Below are positions 34,517 to 42,727 of a DNA stretch of 64,000 nt, piece after piece. Position numbers and translations under genes: made by a program. Numbering within the stretch: the first letter of the stretch is position 1; every line of letters begins with the position of its first letter. The stretch is from NCBI RefSeq assembly GCF_006636205.1, contig NZ_VIGB01000003.1:7132501-7196500 (forward strand), written 5' to 3'. Below the pieces are notes generated by a model. That model ran no database searches. It was not told where the DNA came from and saw only the letters and a program-made list of their open reading frames with translations. The DNA comes from Kitasatospora acidiphila. GTDB lineage: Bacteria; Actinomycetota; Actinomycetes; Streptomycetales; Streptomycetaceae.

Positions 34517-35326
34517 TCAGGCGCCGGCCACCGGCGGCGTGATCAGCTCCTGGACCCGGGTCCAGCAGGCCCGGTCGGCGGCCACCAGCAGGCCGGTGCG
34601 GTCGTCGTCGGGGCGGTAGGGGGAGCCGTCGAGGCGCTGGGCCACGGCGCCGGCCTCGGTGGCGAGCAGGGCGCCGGGGGCGTGGTCCCACGGGAGGGTG
34701 CGCTGGTAGCGCAGGAAGTCCACGGCGCCGGTGAGCAGGCGCGGGTAATCGACGCCGGCCGCCTTGGCGCCGCTCTCCACCAGGGCGAAGCGGGACCGGA
34801 CGGTCTCGATGTGCTCCCGGATCGCCGGATCCAGGTACTTGGTCAGCGCGGCGCCGCGGATCTGCTCGGGCTCGGCGGGCGCCGGCTCGCGGTGCAGCCG
34901 CACCCCCGAGCTCCAGGCGCCGCCGCCGAGCTCGGCGGTGAACTCCTGGCCGAGCGCGGGCTGGACGATCCAGCAGGCCACCGTGCGCCCGCCCCGGACC
35001 AGTGCCGCCTGCACCGCGTACTCGGGGCGGCCGGCCACGAAGTTCGCGGTGCCGTCCAGCGGGTCGACCACCCAGGCGGCCGGGGCCTCGTGCAGCGCCC
35101 GCAGCAGCCCGGGGTCGGCGGCCGTCGCCTCCTCGCCCACCACGGGCGCGTCCAGCAGTTCGCGCAGCCGCCGGGTGATCAGCTGCTCCGCCTCCCGGTC
35201 GGCCACGGTGACCAGTTCGCCGGGGGACTTCTCGGTGATCTCACCGGCTGCCAGCGCCTGATAGCGCGGCAGGATCGCGGTGGCGGCGGCTTCGTGCAGG
35301 ATCTCGGTCACTTTTTCCATGTACAT
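34517..35326 (-). CDS. Inositol-monophosphatase-family phosphatase
   Basis: A 269-residue Mg-dependent phosphatase. The metal-binding residues are visible: Glu in PVVGEEAT, then WVVDPLDGTANFVAGRPEY (DPxDGT motif), and WDHAPGALLATEAGA (WDxAxG motif) near the C-terminus. It could act on inositol phosphate, histidinol phosphate or 3'-phosphoadenosine 5'-phosphate; the sequence alone does not decide. Two in-frame ATGs (35326 and 35320) are equally possible starts. Confidence 0.85.
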   Translation of the reverse strand: MYMEKVTEILHEAAATAILPRYQALAAGEITEKSPGELVTVADREAEQLITRRLRELLDAPVVGEEATAADPGLLRALHEAPAAWVVDPLDGTANFVAGRPEYAVQAALVRGGRTVACWIVQPALGQEFTAELGGGAWSSGVRLHREPAPAEPEQIRGAALTKYLDPAIREHIETVRSRFALVESGAKAAGVDYPRLLTGAVDFLRYQRTLPWDHAPGALLATEAGAVAQRLDGSPYRPDDDRTGLLVAADRACWTRVQELITPPVAGA

Positions 35327-35488
35327 GGCAACCCAGGGTAGCGGCGTCAGTGGTCAGCCGTCGCCTCGGCGGTGGCCGACAGCAGGCGGGCGGCTGTACT
35401 TCTTCAGAACGGACGGCCAAGAGCAAGGAGTTCAAGGCCACGGCCGTACGGGCAGCGAGCGCGCCCGCCCCGGGCATACCACGTCATG

Positions 35489-36337
35489 TCACGGCTTGGC
35501 CAGGAACTCCTCGACCAGCCGGTTGAGTTCGGCTGCCTGCTGGTACGGCATGCCGTGGTGGGTGACCCCGGGGAGCAGGACCGTCTGAGCGCCGGGCAGC
35601 AGCCGGGCGGCCCCGGCCTGAACGGCGCGGGCGTCGTGGCAGCGGCTCTCGGCGGCCAGCAGCACCAGGGTGGGCGTCTGGCAGCCCGCCAGCTGCGCCG
35701 CCTTGGGGCGGGGTGGGATGACGAACTTGGCGCGCGGGAACTCGGCGGCCCGGCCGTAGAGTTCGAGCCAGGCCGGGTCGAGCTCCCGGCCGCCGGTCTC
35801 CCATGCGAGGAAGCGCTGCGCCCGCGCGGCGCTGGGCCGGGCCAGCATCGGCAGCGCGTGCAGCAGATAGCCGATGCGGAAGCCGGCGAAGACCTGGGTG
35901 GGGTCGAGCAGCGCCATCCGGCGCACCCGCCGCGGACGGCTCAGCGCGTAACTCATCGCGATCCCGGCGCCGTAGGAGTGCGCGAGCAGGTCGGGGGCGG
36001 TCAGCGACAGGCCGTCGAGCACGCCGTCCAGCCAGGTGTGCAGGTCCTCCACCGTGCGCAGCGGCCGCTGTCCGGGGCGGCTGAACCCGGCCTCGCCGAT
36101 CCGGTCCACCGCGTAGAGCCGCCGGGTGCGGGCGAGTTCGGCGGCGTTGGCGAACCAGACGGCCGAGGTGGTGCTGCCGCTGTGCTGGAGGACCAGCGGC
36201 TCGCCGTCACGCGGCCCGCAGGCGGTGACCACGGTGGTGCCGAACTCCGAAGCCAGCTCGATCCGTTCGACCGGCACCCGCCAGCGCTCCAGGACGGCTT
36301 CCTGGGCTGACTGGCATCGGCGCTGCTGATCGGTCAT
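35489..36337 (-). CDS. Alpha/beta hydrolase, MarR-linked
   Basis: A 282-residue soluble hydrolase. LVLQHSGSTTSAVWFANA forms the oxyanion region, the nucleophile elbow is AHSYGAG (Ser121), the acid follows in LVLLAAESRCHD, and His is in LPGVTHHGMP. ATG 36337 is preceded by AAGGGGG with 7-nt spacing. The divergent MarR gene and an operator palindrome between them suggest induction by a small molecule that the enzyme hydrolyses. The substrate is unknown. Confidence 0.8.
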   Translation of the reverse strand: MTDQQRRCQSAQEAVLERWRVPVERIELASEFGTTVVTACGPRDGEPLVLQHSGSTTSAVWFANAAELARTRRLYAVDRIGEAGFSRPGQRPLRTVEDLHTWLDGVLDGLSLTAPDLLAHSYGAGIAMSYALSRPRRVRRMALLDPTQVFAGFRIGYLLHALPMLARPSAARAQRFLAWETGGRELDPAWLELYGRAAEFPRAKFVIPPRPKAAQLAGCQTPTLVLLAAESRCHDARAVQAGAARLLPGAQTVLLPGVTHHGMPYQQAAELNRLVEEFLAKP

Positions 36338-36363
36338 GGTGTAGCCCCCTTGAGGGAGATATG

Positions 36364-36392
36364 TTGCTGGGCAAGTATCTCGCTGAGCGAGA
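36364..36392. promoter_or_regulatory. Candidate MarR operator
   Basis: TCTCGCT-G-AGCGAGA (36378-36392) is a perfect 7-bp-arm palindrome, preceded by TTGC-TGG-GCAA (36364-36374). Both lie in the 84-bp gap between the divergent hydrolase and MarR genes, ending 29 bp before the MarR start. The length and symmetry suit a MarR dimer. Confidence 0.55.
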
Positions 36393-36421
36393 GAATAGCC
36401 CTGGATCGCCGAGAGCAGGAG

Positions 36422-36901
36422 ATGGGTCAGCAGATGAGTCGGACACCGAACGCCGGGCCGGAGTTCGCAGTGGTGCACCAGCTGCGCGCGGTCACGGTGG
36501 AACTCGACTTGCTGGGCGGGGAGTTCGCGCAGCGCAACGGGCTGCACCCGACCGATCTGCGGGCCCTGATCTGCCTGCTGGACGCGGCCCGCTCCGGCGC
36601 CCCGGCCACCCCCGGCTGGCTGGGCGGTCAGCTGAAGCTGAACTCGGCCGGCACCACGGCCCTGTTGGACCGGCTGGAGCGGCTCGGCCTGGTCCGCCGC
36701 ACCCGGGACGACAGGGACAGGCGGCGGGTCCTGCTGGTGGTGGAGGAGCGGGCGGTGGTGCTCGGCGAGACGTTCTTCGGCCCGCTGATCGGCGCGCTGG
36801 TGGGCATGCTGCGGGACTTCACGCCGGACGAGGTCGCCGTGGTGCAGCGGTTCCTGGGCGGGGTCGCGGAGTTGGTGGCGCAGCGGCGCCAGGACGGTTG
36901 A
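36422..36901 (+). CDS. MarR-family transcriptional regulator
   Basis: A 159-residue winged-helix regulator. After VVHQLRAVTVELDLLGGEFA come the recognition region GWLGGQLKLNSAGTTALLDRLERLGLVRR and the wing RDDRDRRRVLLVV, the DRDxRR signature of MarR proteins. A C-terminal dimerisation helix follows. ATG 36422 is taken as start; ATG 36434 is an alternative. It is divergent from the alpha/beta hydrolase and probably represses both genes until a ligand binds. Confidence 0.82.
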   Translation: MGQQMSRTPNAGPEFAVVHQLRAVTVELDLLGGEFAQRNGLHPTDLRALICLLDAARSGAPATPGWLGGQLKLNSAGTTALLDRLERLGLVRRTRDDRDRRRVLLVVEERAVVLGETFFGPLIGALVGMLRDFTPDEVAVVQRFLGGVAELVAQRRQDG

Positions 36902-36950
36902 CCGCCGGGGCCGGCGCCGGCGGGGGGAGCGACAGCGCCGGCCCTGGCGG
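36902..36950. terminator. Bidirectional terminator at the left edge of the cluster
   Basis: 36902-36916 pairs with 36936-36950 over 15 bp (one G-U). It lies exactly between the stops of the convergent MarR gene and the LysA-like gene and insulates the biosynthetic cluster on its left side. Confidence 0.75.
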
Positions 36951-38228
36951 TCAGGCCACCTCGGTCTCCAGGGCCAGCAGTTCCGCGACGGTCTGCCGGC
37001 GCCGGATCAGCTTGGCCTGCCCGCCGTCGACCAGGACCTCGGGCAGCAGCGGGCGGGAGTTGTAGTTGGAGGACATGCTCGCCCCGTAGGCCCCGGTGTC
37101 GTGGAAGACCACCAGGTCGCCGATCTCGGCCCGGGGCAGCGGGATCGGCTCCACATCGCCCCCCTCGGCCTGGGTGAAGACATCGCCCGACTCGCACAGC
37201 GGCCCGGCGAGCACAGTGTCCCGGACCGCCTCGGTGCGGGCCTCGCCGCCCGGCGCGAGCACCGAGACCCGGTGGCTGCTGCCGTACATGGCGGGTCGCA
37301 TCAGGTCGTTGAAGCCGGCGTCGACCAGCACGAAGTGGTTGCTGCCGACCGGCTTCTGCGCTCGCACCTCGCTGACCAGCGCCCCGGAGCCGGCCACCAG
37401 GAACCGGCCCGGCTCGATCTCCAGCCGTACCGGATGGCCGAGTTCGCGCACCAGCTCCTGGCGGGCCGAGTCCCACAGCCGGAAGTACCGCTCGGTGTCC
37501 ACCTCGGGCCGGCCGGGGTGGTACGGCACCGTCAGACCGCCGCCGGCCGAGATCGCCCGCACGTCCCGGTCGCTGAGCCGCACCTGCTTGACCATGGTCT
37601 CGCAGACCGCCTCCAGGTGGCCGTAGTCCACTCCGGAGCCGATGTGCATGTGCAGGCCGATCAGCTCCAGGCCGTAGCGGTCGACCAACTCCAGGCTCTG
37701 ACCCAGGTGTTCGTGCCAGATGCCGTGCTTGCTCTGCTCGCCGCCGGTGTTGGTCTTGCGGCTGTGCCCGTGTCCGAAGCCGGGGTTGATCCGCAGCCAG
37801 ACCGGGTGCCCGGGAGAGGCCGCGCCGAGCTGCTCCAGCATCTGCGGGGAGCCGGCGTTGACCGGCAGGCGCAGCTCGACCACCCGGCGCAGGGTGGCCC
37901 GGTCCAGCAGGTCGGCGGTGAACACCACCGGCTCGTCGGCACCCTGCACCTGGTAGCCGGCGGTGAGGGCACGCTCGATCTCGCCCAGCGAGACGGCGTC
38001 CACCAGCACGCCCTCGGTCCGCATCAGGCGCAGGATGTGGGTGTTGGAGCAGGCCTTCTGGGCGAACCGGATGACGTCGAAGCTGCGCAGCCGGGCGATC
38101 TGGGCGCGGATCCGGTCGGCGTCGTACACCCAGGCCGGGGTGCCGTACTGCTGGGCGACGCGGGCGAGCCGCGGTCCGCTCAGCGGGTCGGTGGGCTCGG
38201 CGGTCGCGGCGTACGGCGCGGTGGTCAC
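36951..38228 (-). CDS. Diaminopimelate-decarboxylase-like PLP enzyme (cluster LysA paralog)
   Basis: A 425-residue fold-III PLP decarboxylase. PLP Lys58 is in RFAQKACSN, the phosphate-binding glycines in SAGGGLTVPY, the barrel signature in GLHMHIGSG, and the active-site Cys345 in GPLCESGD, the form used by diaminopimelate and ornithine decarboxylases. DAP decarboxylase, which makes L-lysine from meso-DAP, is the best match. Next to a lysine N6-monooxygenase, a second lysine-forming enzyme would supply precursor; this link is inference. An ornithine or carboxynorspermidine decarboxylase activity is the alternative. It is transcribed divergently from the ATP-grasp/MFS genes across a 794-bp regulatory region. 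Confidence 0.8.
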   Translation of the reverse strand: MTTAPYAATAEPTDPLSGPRLARVAQQYGTPAWVYDADRIRAQIARLRSFDVIRFAQKACSNTHILRLMRTEGVLVDAVSLGEIERALTAGYQVQGADEPVVFTADLLDRATLRRVVELRLPVNAGSPQMLEQLGAASPGHPVWLRINPGFGHGHSRKTNTGGEQSKHGIWHEHLGQSLELVDRYGLELIGLHMHIGSGVDYGHLEAVCETMVKQVRLSDRDVRAISAGGGLTVPYHPGRPEVDTERYFRLWDSARQELVRELGHPVRLEIEPGRFLVAGSGALVSEVRAQKPVGSNHFVLVDAGFNDLMRPAMYGSSHRVSVLAPGGEARTEAVRDTVLAGPLCESGDVFTQAEGGDVEPIPLPRAEIGDLVVFHDTGAYGASMSSNYNSRPLLPEVLVDGGQAKLIRRRQTVAELLALETEVA

Positions 38229-38748
38229 TGGTGGGTCCTTAGGGCAGGGTCGGGGGCGGCGGGGTGCCCAGCGCCGATCCTGCGCGATCGAGTGGCGGGT
38301 GCGCTCGGCTGTCCACTTCCTGGACCGTACTCGGGGCCCGCGGCGGTGGTGAAATCGCTCTCCGGGGCCCCGATCGCGGTGTTTCGGCCCAGGCGGCGGA
38401 CCGGCGGAACATGTCCGTGCGCGGGCCGGTGCGGGGTGGATGAATCCCAGTCGGGCGCGGCGAGGTCGGGAGAAAATTTTTCGGGGCCGACGGCGGCGAC
38501 CGGGTTCCGTCGGGCGGCCTCACGTATCGTGCCGGCCAATTTCGACATGCCCCGTCAAAACCCTGCGCACCGAAACCCTGCTGCACTGCGGTACAGGAAT
38601 TCCGGGCGACAACCGCGGTATTCCGTGAATGGCCGGTGGAACCGGAATTCGCCCCGTGACCTGCGAGGTCGGCGGGGGCAATGCGGAGAAATGGACAATT
38701 CCACAGACTGGCCCGCGTCCAGTCTAGCCTGTCGAGCCGTCACTCGGC

Positions 38749-38777
38749 GTTCGACTATCCAGTCTTGACGGTTGAAC
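38749..38777. promoter_or_regulatory. StrR/NovG-type operator
   Basis: GTTCGACTA-N11-CGGTTGAAC. The published StrR/NovG consensus is GTTCRACTG-N11-CRGTYGAAC, so 17 of 18 defined positions match, with the exact 11-nt spacing. The only mismatch is A for G at 38757. A StrR-family regulator is encoded 3 kb to the right, which makes this its most likely binding site, controlling the divergent LysA-like and ATP-grasp/MFS transcripts. Confidence 0.75.
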
Positions 38778-38808
38778 GTCACCTCCGTCCTTAAGGTGAC
38801 GTTTCAAC
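38771..38808. repeat. Long imperfect inverted repeat overlapping the StrR-like box
   Basis: GTTGAACGTCACC (38771-38783) pairs with GGTGACG (38795-38801) and TTCAAC (38803-38808), with a single bulged T at 38802 and an 11-nt spacer. Thirteen base pairs in all. It could be a second operator or an RNA hairpin in the leader of the ATP-grasp transcript. Confidence 0.55.
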
Positions 38809-38889
38809 TTGGTGACCAGAGGTGACGGTACGTCAACAAGCGGCCCGGCGAGCGCTACGCGGCTTCGTCACAAAGGAGTTCAGCATCCG

Positions 38890-38934
38890 ATGAGTGTCGG
38901 CAAGATGGTCGACACTGTGTCAGGTCGCTTGTAG
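38890..38934 (+). CDS. Possible 14-residue leader peptide
   Basis: ATG AGT GTC GGC AAG ATG GTC GAC ACT GTG TCA GGT CGC TTG TAG encodes MSVGKMVDTVSGRL. AAAGGAG (38872-38878) lies 11 nt upstream, a good site at slightly long spacing. It ends 88 nt before the ATP-grasp gene, and a small stem with arms GATCC/GGATC follows at about 38974-38990. It could be a leader peptide or chance; no homologue is recognised. Confidence 0.25.
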   Translation: MSVGKMVDTVSGRL

Positions 38935-39022
38935 TTTGTGGGTCGAATTCGCGGGGACTCACTCACGGCGGCCCGATCCGCTCTCTGGATCGCGGGGATG
39001 AGGGAGCCCAGGAAGGGATGAA

Positions 39023-40276
39023 ATGATCACCGGTACCGAAGTGGCGGCGCGGCCACTTCTTCTCCTGGTCGCGACGGGCCTGCGGTCGTACCGCGAGTAC
39101 CTGCTCCGATCGATCGGCACGGAGTTCCGGATACACCTGTTCCACACCGTGGAGCCCACCTGGGAGCAGGAGCATCTGAGCGGTTGGACGGTGGTCCCCG
39201 ACACCCATGACGGCCCCGGGATGGCCGCCACCGCCGCTGAGCTGCACCGGGAGCAGCCGTTCGACGGAGTCCTCTGCTGGGACGAGGGCCGGATCCACGC
39301 GGCCTCCCACATCGCCGAGGCGCTCCAGCTGCCGAACGGCGACCCGGCCGCGATCTGGCGGATGCGCGACAAGGGGCAGACCCGCCGGGCGCTGGACGCC
39401 GCCGGCCTGCCCCAGCCCGCCTCGATCCCGGTGACCACCGAGCAGCAGGCGCTGGAGGCCGCCGCCCGGATCGGCTACCCGGTGATCCTCAAGCCGCGCG
39501 GCTACGGCGCCAGCATCGGCGTGATCCGGGTCGACGGCCCGGAGCAGCTCAGCGCGGGCTTCGCCTTCACCAGCGCGGCCACCCTGCCCGACCCGATCGT
39601 CTTCGACTCCGCGGAGCCCTACCTGGTCGAGGAGTGCGTGGTCGGTGAGGAGATCAGCGTCGACTCGGTGGTGCAGGGCGGCAAGGCCGCCCCGCTGTTC
39701 ATCGGCCGCAAGGTGGTCGGCTACCCGCCCTACGCGGAGGAGATCGGCCACCGGGTCGAGGCCACCGACCCGCTGCTCGCCGATTCCGGCTTCGCCGACC
39801 TGCTCACCGACATCCACGCCGCGCTCGGCTTCACCGACGGCTGGACGCACTGCGAGTTCATGCTCACCGCCGACGGCCCCAAGCTGATCGAGGCCAACGG
39901 CCGGCTCGGCGGCGACCTGATCCCCTACCTCGGCCGGCTGGCCACCGGGATCGACCCCGGCCTGGCGGCCGCCCGGGTGGCCTGCGGCCTGGCACCGGAG
40001 GTCACGGCCACCCGCTCGCAGGCCACCGCGATCCGGTTCTTCTACGTCGCCGAGGACGACACCACCATCGGCGCCATCGGGTTCGACGAGGAGCGGCTGC
40101 CCGCCGAGGTCGACCGGGCGGTGGCCATCGCCGCTCCCGGCGCGGTGTTCTCACCGCCGCCGAAGGGCACCCTGGTGGGCCGGATCGCCTACGCCACGGT
40201 CGCCGCCGACTCCCGGCAGGCCTGCGACCGGGCGCTGGACGCAGCCGGCGCCGCACTCGTCGTCACCCCGGCCTGA
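39023..40276 (+). CDS. ATP-grasp amino-acid ligase (cluster ligase 1)
   Basis: A 417-residue ATP-grasp enzyme. The pre-ATP-grasp domain (LLLLVATGLRSYREYLLRSI) leads to the central domain with YPVILKPRGYGASIGVIRVD, the acceptor-Lys and glycine loop, and EPYLVEECVVGEEISVDSVV. Metal ligands are in HCEFMLTADGPKLIEANGRLGGD. This is the layout of L-amino-acid ligases such as BacD, which join carboxylates to amines through an acyl phosphate. ATG 39023 is preceded by AGGAAGGG. It probably forms an amide bond in the cluster product. First gene of the rightward transcript, followed by the MFS exporter. Confidence 0.85.
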   Translation: MITGTEVAARPLLLLVATGLRSYREYLLRSIGTEFRIHLFHTVEPTWEQEHLSGWTVVPDTHDGPGMAATAAELHREQPFDGVLCWDEGRIHAASHIAEALQLPNGDPAAIWRMRDKGQTRRALDAAGLPQPASIPVTTEQQALEAAARIGYPVILKPRGYGASIGVIRVDGPEQLSAGFAFTSAATLPDPIVFDSAEPYLVEECVVGEEISVDSVVQGGKAAPLFIGRKVVGYPPYAEEIGHRVEATDPLLADSGFADLLTDIHAALGFTDGWTHCEFMLTADGPKLIEANGRLGGDLIPYLGRLATGIDPGLAAARVACGLAPEVTATRSQATAIRFFYVAEDDTTIGAIGFDEERLPAEVDRAVAIAAPGAVFSPPPKGTLVGRIAYATVAADSRQACDRALDAAGAALVVTPA

Positions 40277-40309
40277 GCGGGGCCCACCGATGGAGAGACC
40301 TGCCGAACG

Positions 40310-41602
40310 ATGAGCAAGAAGGCGAAGACCGCCGGCCCCGGGCCGTGGAGCACCTTCGTGCAGTCACCGATCGCGGTGAAGGCGATCCTGGCCGGCGTGG
40401 TGATCAGCCGGCTGGGTGCGTTCCTCAGCATCTTCCTGGTGCTCTACCTGACCTCCCGCGGCTACTCGGCCGACCAGGCCACCCTGGCGCTCGGCGGCTA
40501 CGGCGCCGGCCAGGTGCTCGGGATCCTGGTCGGCGGCGCGCTGGCCAACGCGCTGGGCGCGCGCAACGCCACCGTGCTGAGCATGACCGGCTCGGCGCTG
40601 CTGCTGGTGCTGGTCTACTACGTCAACAGCTTCCCGCTGATCGTCGCCTCGGTGGTGCTGGTCGGCCTCTTCCAGGCCATCTACCGGCCCGCGTCCTCAG
40701 CGCTGCTGTCCGAACTCACACCGCCCGACCGGCAGGTGATGATCTTCGGGATCTGGCGGCTCGGGCTCAACCTGGGCACCACGCTCTGCCCGCAGCTCGG
40801 CTTCCTGCTGTTCCGCCTCGGCGGGCACGGCTACGCGATCCTGTTCTGGGGCGAGGCGGTGGTGGCGCTGGCGTACGGCGTGATGGCCTTCGCCACCCTG
40901 CCGCGCAAGTTGCGGCAGCGGCCCGCCGAGCCGGTGCCGGCCGCGGCCAAGGCCAAGACCGAGGTCAAGGCGCCCAAGGAGAGCTATCTGCAGGTGTTCA
41001 GGGATACCCGCTACGTGTTCTTCCTGCTGGCCACGCTCGCCAACGCGATCATCTACACCCAGTACCTCTCGACCCTGCCACTGGACGTCACCCGCGCGCA
41101 TGTGGACGTCTTCTGGTACAGCCTCGCGGTCTCGGCCAACAGCGTCATCGTGATCCTCTTCGAGCTGCCGCTGACCAAGTTCACCCAGAACTGGCCGATC
41201 AAGATCAGCGCGGGCTGCGCCTTCGCGCTGGTCGGCCTCGGCGAGGCGTGCTACGGGCTGCCGCTGGGTGCGGCGGTGATCCTGATCGGCACCCTGATCT
41301 GGACGTTGGGCGAGATCCTGGGCGGCCCCACCATCTTCGCGTACCCGGCCATCGTCGCCCCCGAGCGGCTGAAGGCCCGCTACATCAGCAGCTTCCAGGT
41401 GATGTTCAACGCCGGCACCGCGATCGGGCCGGTGATCGGCGGTGTGCTCTTCCAGCAACTCCACCACGGCGTCTGGCCGGTGGTGGCGGTGTTCGCGGTC
41501 TTCTCGACCGTCTTCGGGGCGCTCGGCATGAAGCCGGTCCGGCCCGTGGTCGACGCCCGGCAGCCGGCGGCCGAGGCCGAGCCGGTCACCGAGGGCGTCT
41601 GA
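40310..41602 (+). CDS. MFS transporter of the cluster
   Basis: A 430-residue, 12-helix major facilitator. The N-terminus is cytoplasmic (MSKKAKTAGPGPW), followed by VVISRLGAFLSIFLVLYLTS and motif-A-like GGALANALGARNATVLS. A long charged loop at about 200-230 (PVPAAAKAKTEVKAPKESY) separates the two halves. It is 33 bp downstream of ATP-grasp ligase 1 and ends in a double terminator. Probable exporter or self-resistance pump for the hydrazine product; it resembles DHA1 pumps rather than amino-acid permeases. Confidence 0.85.
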   Translation: MSKKAKTAGPGPWSTFVQSPIAVKAILAGVVISRLGAFLSIFLVLYLTSRGYSADQATLALGGYGAGQVLGILVGGALANALGARNATVLSMTGSALLLVLVYYVNSFPLIVASVVLVGLFQAIYRPASSALLSELTPPDRQVMIFGIWRLGLNLGTTLCPQLGFLLFRLGGHGYAILFWGEAVVALAYGVMAFATLPRKLRQRPAEPVPAAAKAKTEVKAPKESYLQVFRDTRYVFFLLATLANAIIYTQYLSTLPLDVTRAHVDVFWYSLAVSANSVIVILFELPLTKFTQNWPIKISAGCAFALVGLGEACYGLPLGAAVILIGTLIWTLGEILGGPTIFAYPAIVAPERLKARYISSFQVMFNAGTAIGPVIGGVLFQQLHHGVWPVVAVFAVFSTVFGALGMKPVRPVVDARQPAAEAEPVTEGV

Positions 41603-41603
41603 C

Positions 41604-41675
41604 GACCCGCGCTGCGGCGGGTCCTTCCTATCCAACGCGGCTCCGGCGGCGCCGTGCGGCCACCCCGCACGGCGC
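41604..41675 (+). terminator. Double terminator after the MFS gene
   Basis: A first hairpin, GACCCGC/GCGGGTC (41604-41623), is followed by CTTCCT. A second, with 11-bp perfect arms GCGCCGTGCGG (41649-41659) and CCGCACGGCGC (41665-41675), follows 25 nt later. They separate the ATP-grasp/MFS unit from the regulator gene. Confidence 0.7.
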
Positions 41676-41769
41676 GGCGCCGACCAGCCGGCGCCGATGC
41701 GTACAACTCCGGGCTCCGCGACATGGCGCCCGGTGACGGTTCTGGGACAACAGCTGCCCGGGGGCACGG

Positions 41770-42723
41770 ATGAGAACTGTGGAGCAGATACCGATCGACG
41801 CAGTGCAGTCGGGCGACTCGCCCCGCTTCCAGGGGGTGGACGAGGAGCACGTGCGGCGGCTCGCCGAGACCGACGCCGAACTGCCGCCGATCCTGGTGCA
41901 CCGCGCCACCATGCGGGTGATCGACGGCGCGCACCGGCTGCGCGCCGCCCACAGCAAGGGCGCGGACGCCATCACCGTCGAGTTCTTCGACGGCACCGAG
42001 GCCGAGGCCTTCATCCTCGGCGTGCAGGCCAATGTGGCCCACGGCCTGCCGCTGTCGCTGGCCGAACGCAAGGCGGCCGCCCGCCGCATCGTCGAACTCC
42101 AGCCCGAGTTGGCCGACCGGGCGGTGGCCCGCGCCACCGGGCTGGCGGCCAGCACGGTCGGGGTGATCCGCCGTCAGGCCATCGGCGAGGGGGCGCGCAG
42201 CGGCAGCCGGTTGGGCCGCGACGGGCGGTTACGGCCGGTGGACGGCGGCGAGGGCCGGCGGCGTGCCGTCGCGGTGATCCGGGACAGCCCGGACGCCTCG
42301 CTGCGCGAGATCGCCCAGGCCGCCGGGGTGTCGCTCGGCACCGCGCACGACATCCGGGCCCGGCTCGACCGCGGGGAGGACCCGCTGGGCCGCCCCGAAG
42401 CGGCGACGGCCGAGCCGACCGCCGAACTGGCCGCGATGCGCCGGATCGCCACCGAGCCGGCCACGCCCCGGCAGACCAGGCCTGAGCCGTTCGCCGGCCT
42501 GGAGAGCCTGCGGCGCGACCCCTCGCTGCGCTTCACCGACCACGGACGGGCCCTGCTGGTCTGGCTGCACCGGCGGCTGGTGGTGGTCGGCGAGGCGGAG
42601 GGCGAACTGGACAACATCCCACCGCACCTGCTGCCGGTGGTCGCCGAGCTGGCCCAGGAGTGTTCGGACATCTGGCACAACCTCTCGCTCGAACTCCAGT
42701 ACCGCGCCCGGCAGATCGGCTGA
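41770..42723 (+). CDS. StrR/NovG-family pathway regulator (ParB-like N-terminal domain)
   Basis: A 317-residue DNA-binding protein. The N-terminal ParB-like domain (about 1-90) contains LPPILVHRATMRVIDGAHRLRAA, the hallmark of StrR, NovG and glycopeptide regulators. A helix-turn-helix follows at about 175-200 (SLREIAQAAGVSLGTAHDIR), and a C-terminal domain is rich in charged helices. Members activate antibiotic biosynthetic genes by binding GTTCRACTG-N11-CRGTYGAAC; a close match lies at 38749-38777. It is likely the activator of this cluster. It precedes the flavoprotein gene by 4 nt, so it is co-expressed with a structural gene. Confidence 0.85.
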   Translation: MRTVEQIPIDAVQSGDSPRFQGVDEEHVRRLAETDAELPPILVHRATMRVIDGAHRLRAAHSKGADAITVEFFDGTEAEAFILGVQANVAHGLPLSLAERKAAARRIVELQPELADRAVARATGLAASTVGVIRRQAIGEGARSGSRLGRDGRLRPVDGGEGRRRAVAVIRDSPDASLREIAQAAGVSLGTAHDIRARLDRGEDPLGRPEAATAEPTAELAAMRRIATEPATPRQTRPEPFAGLESLRRDPSLRFTDHGRALLVWLHRRLVVVGEAEGELDNIPPHLLPVVAELAQECSDIWHNLSLELQYRARQIG

Positions 42724-42727
42724 TCCG

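Larger units (their letters stand above)
38229..39022. promoter_or_regulatory. Central divergent control region of the cluster
   Basis: The 794-bp gap between the LysA-like and first ATP-grasp genes. From 38460 rightward it is AT-richer than the genes. It contains a short repeat CCAGTCT (38719, 38759) with AGACTGG (38705), a StrR-like box (38749-38777), a longer inverted repeat (38771-38808), GGTGAC at 38795, 38811 and 38821, and a possible 14-codon ORF (38890-38934). TAGACT on the minus strand near 38721-38726 is a -10 candidate for the LysA-like gene. Nothing else is recognisable between 38229 and 38700. Confidence 0.6.

Noticed and set aside
38229..38700. Short plus- and minus-strand open frames in the left half of the central control region.
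   Set aside because: They lack codon bias, ribosome-binding sites and recognisable motifs; the stretch is better explained as non-coding.
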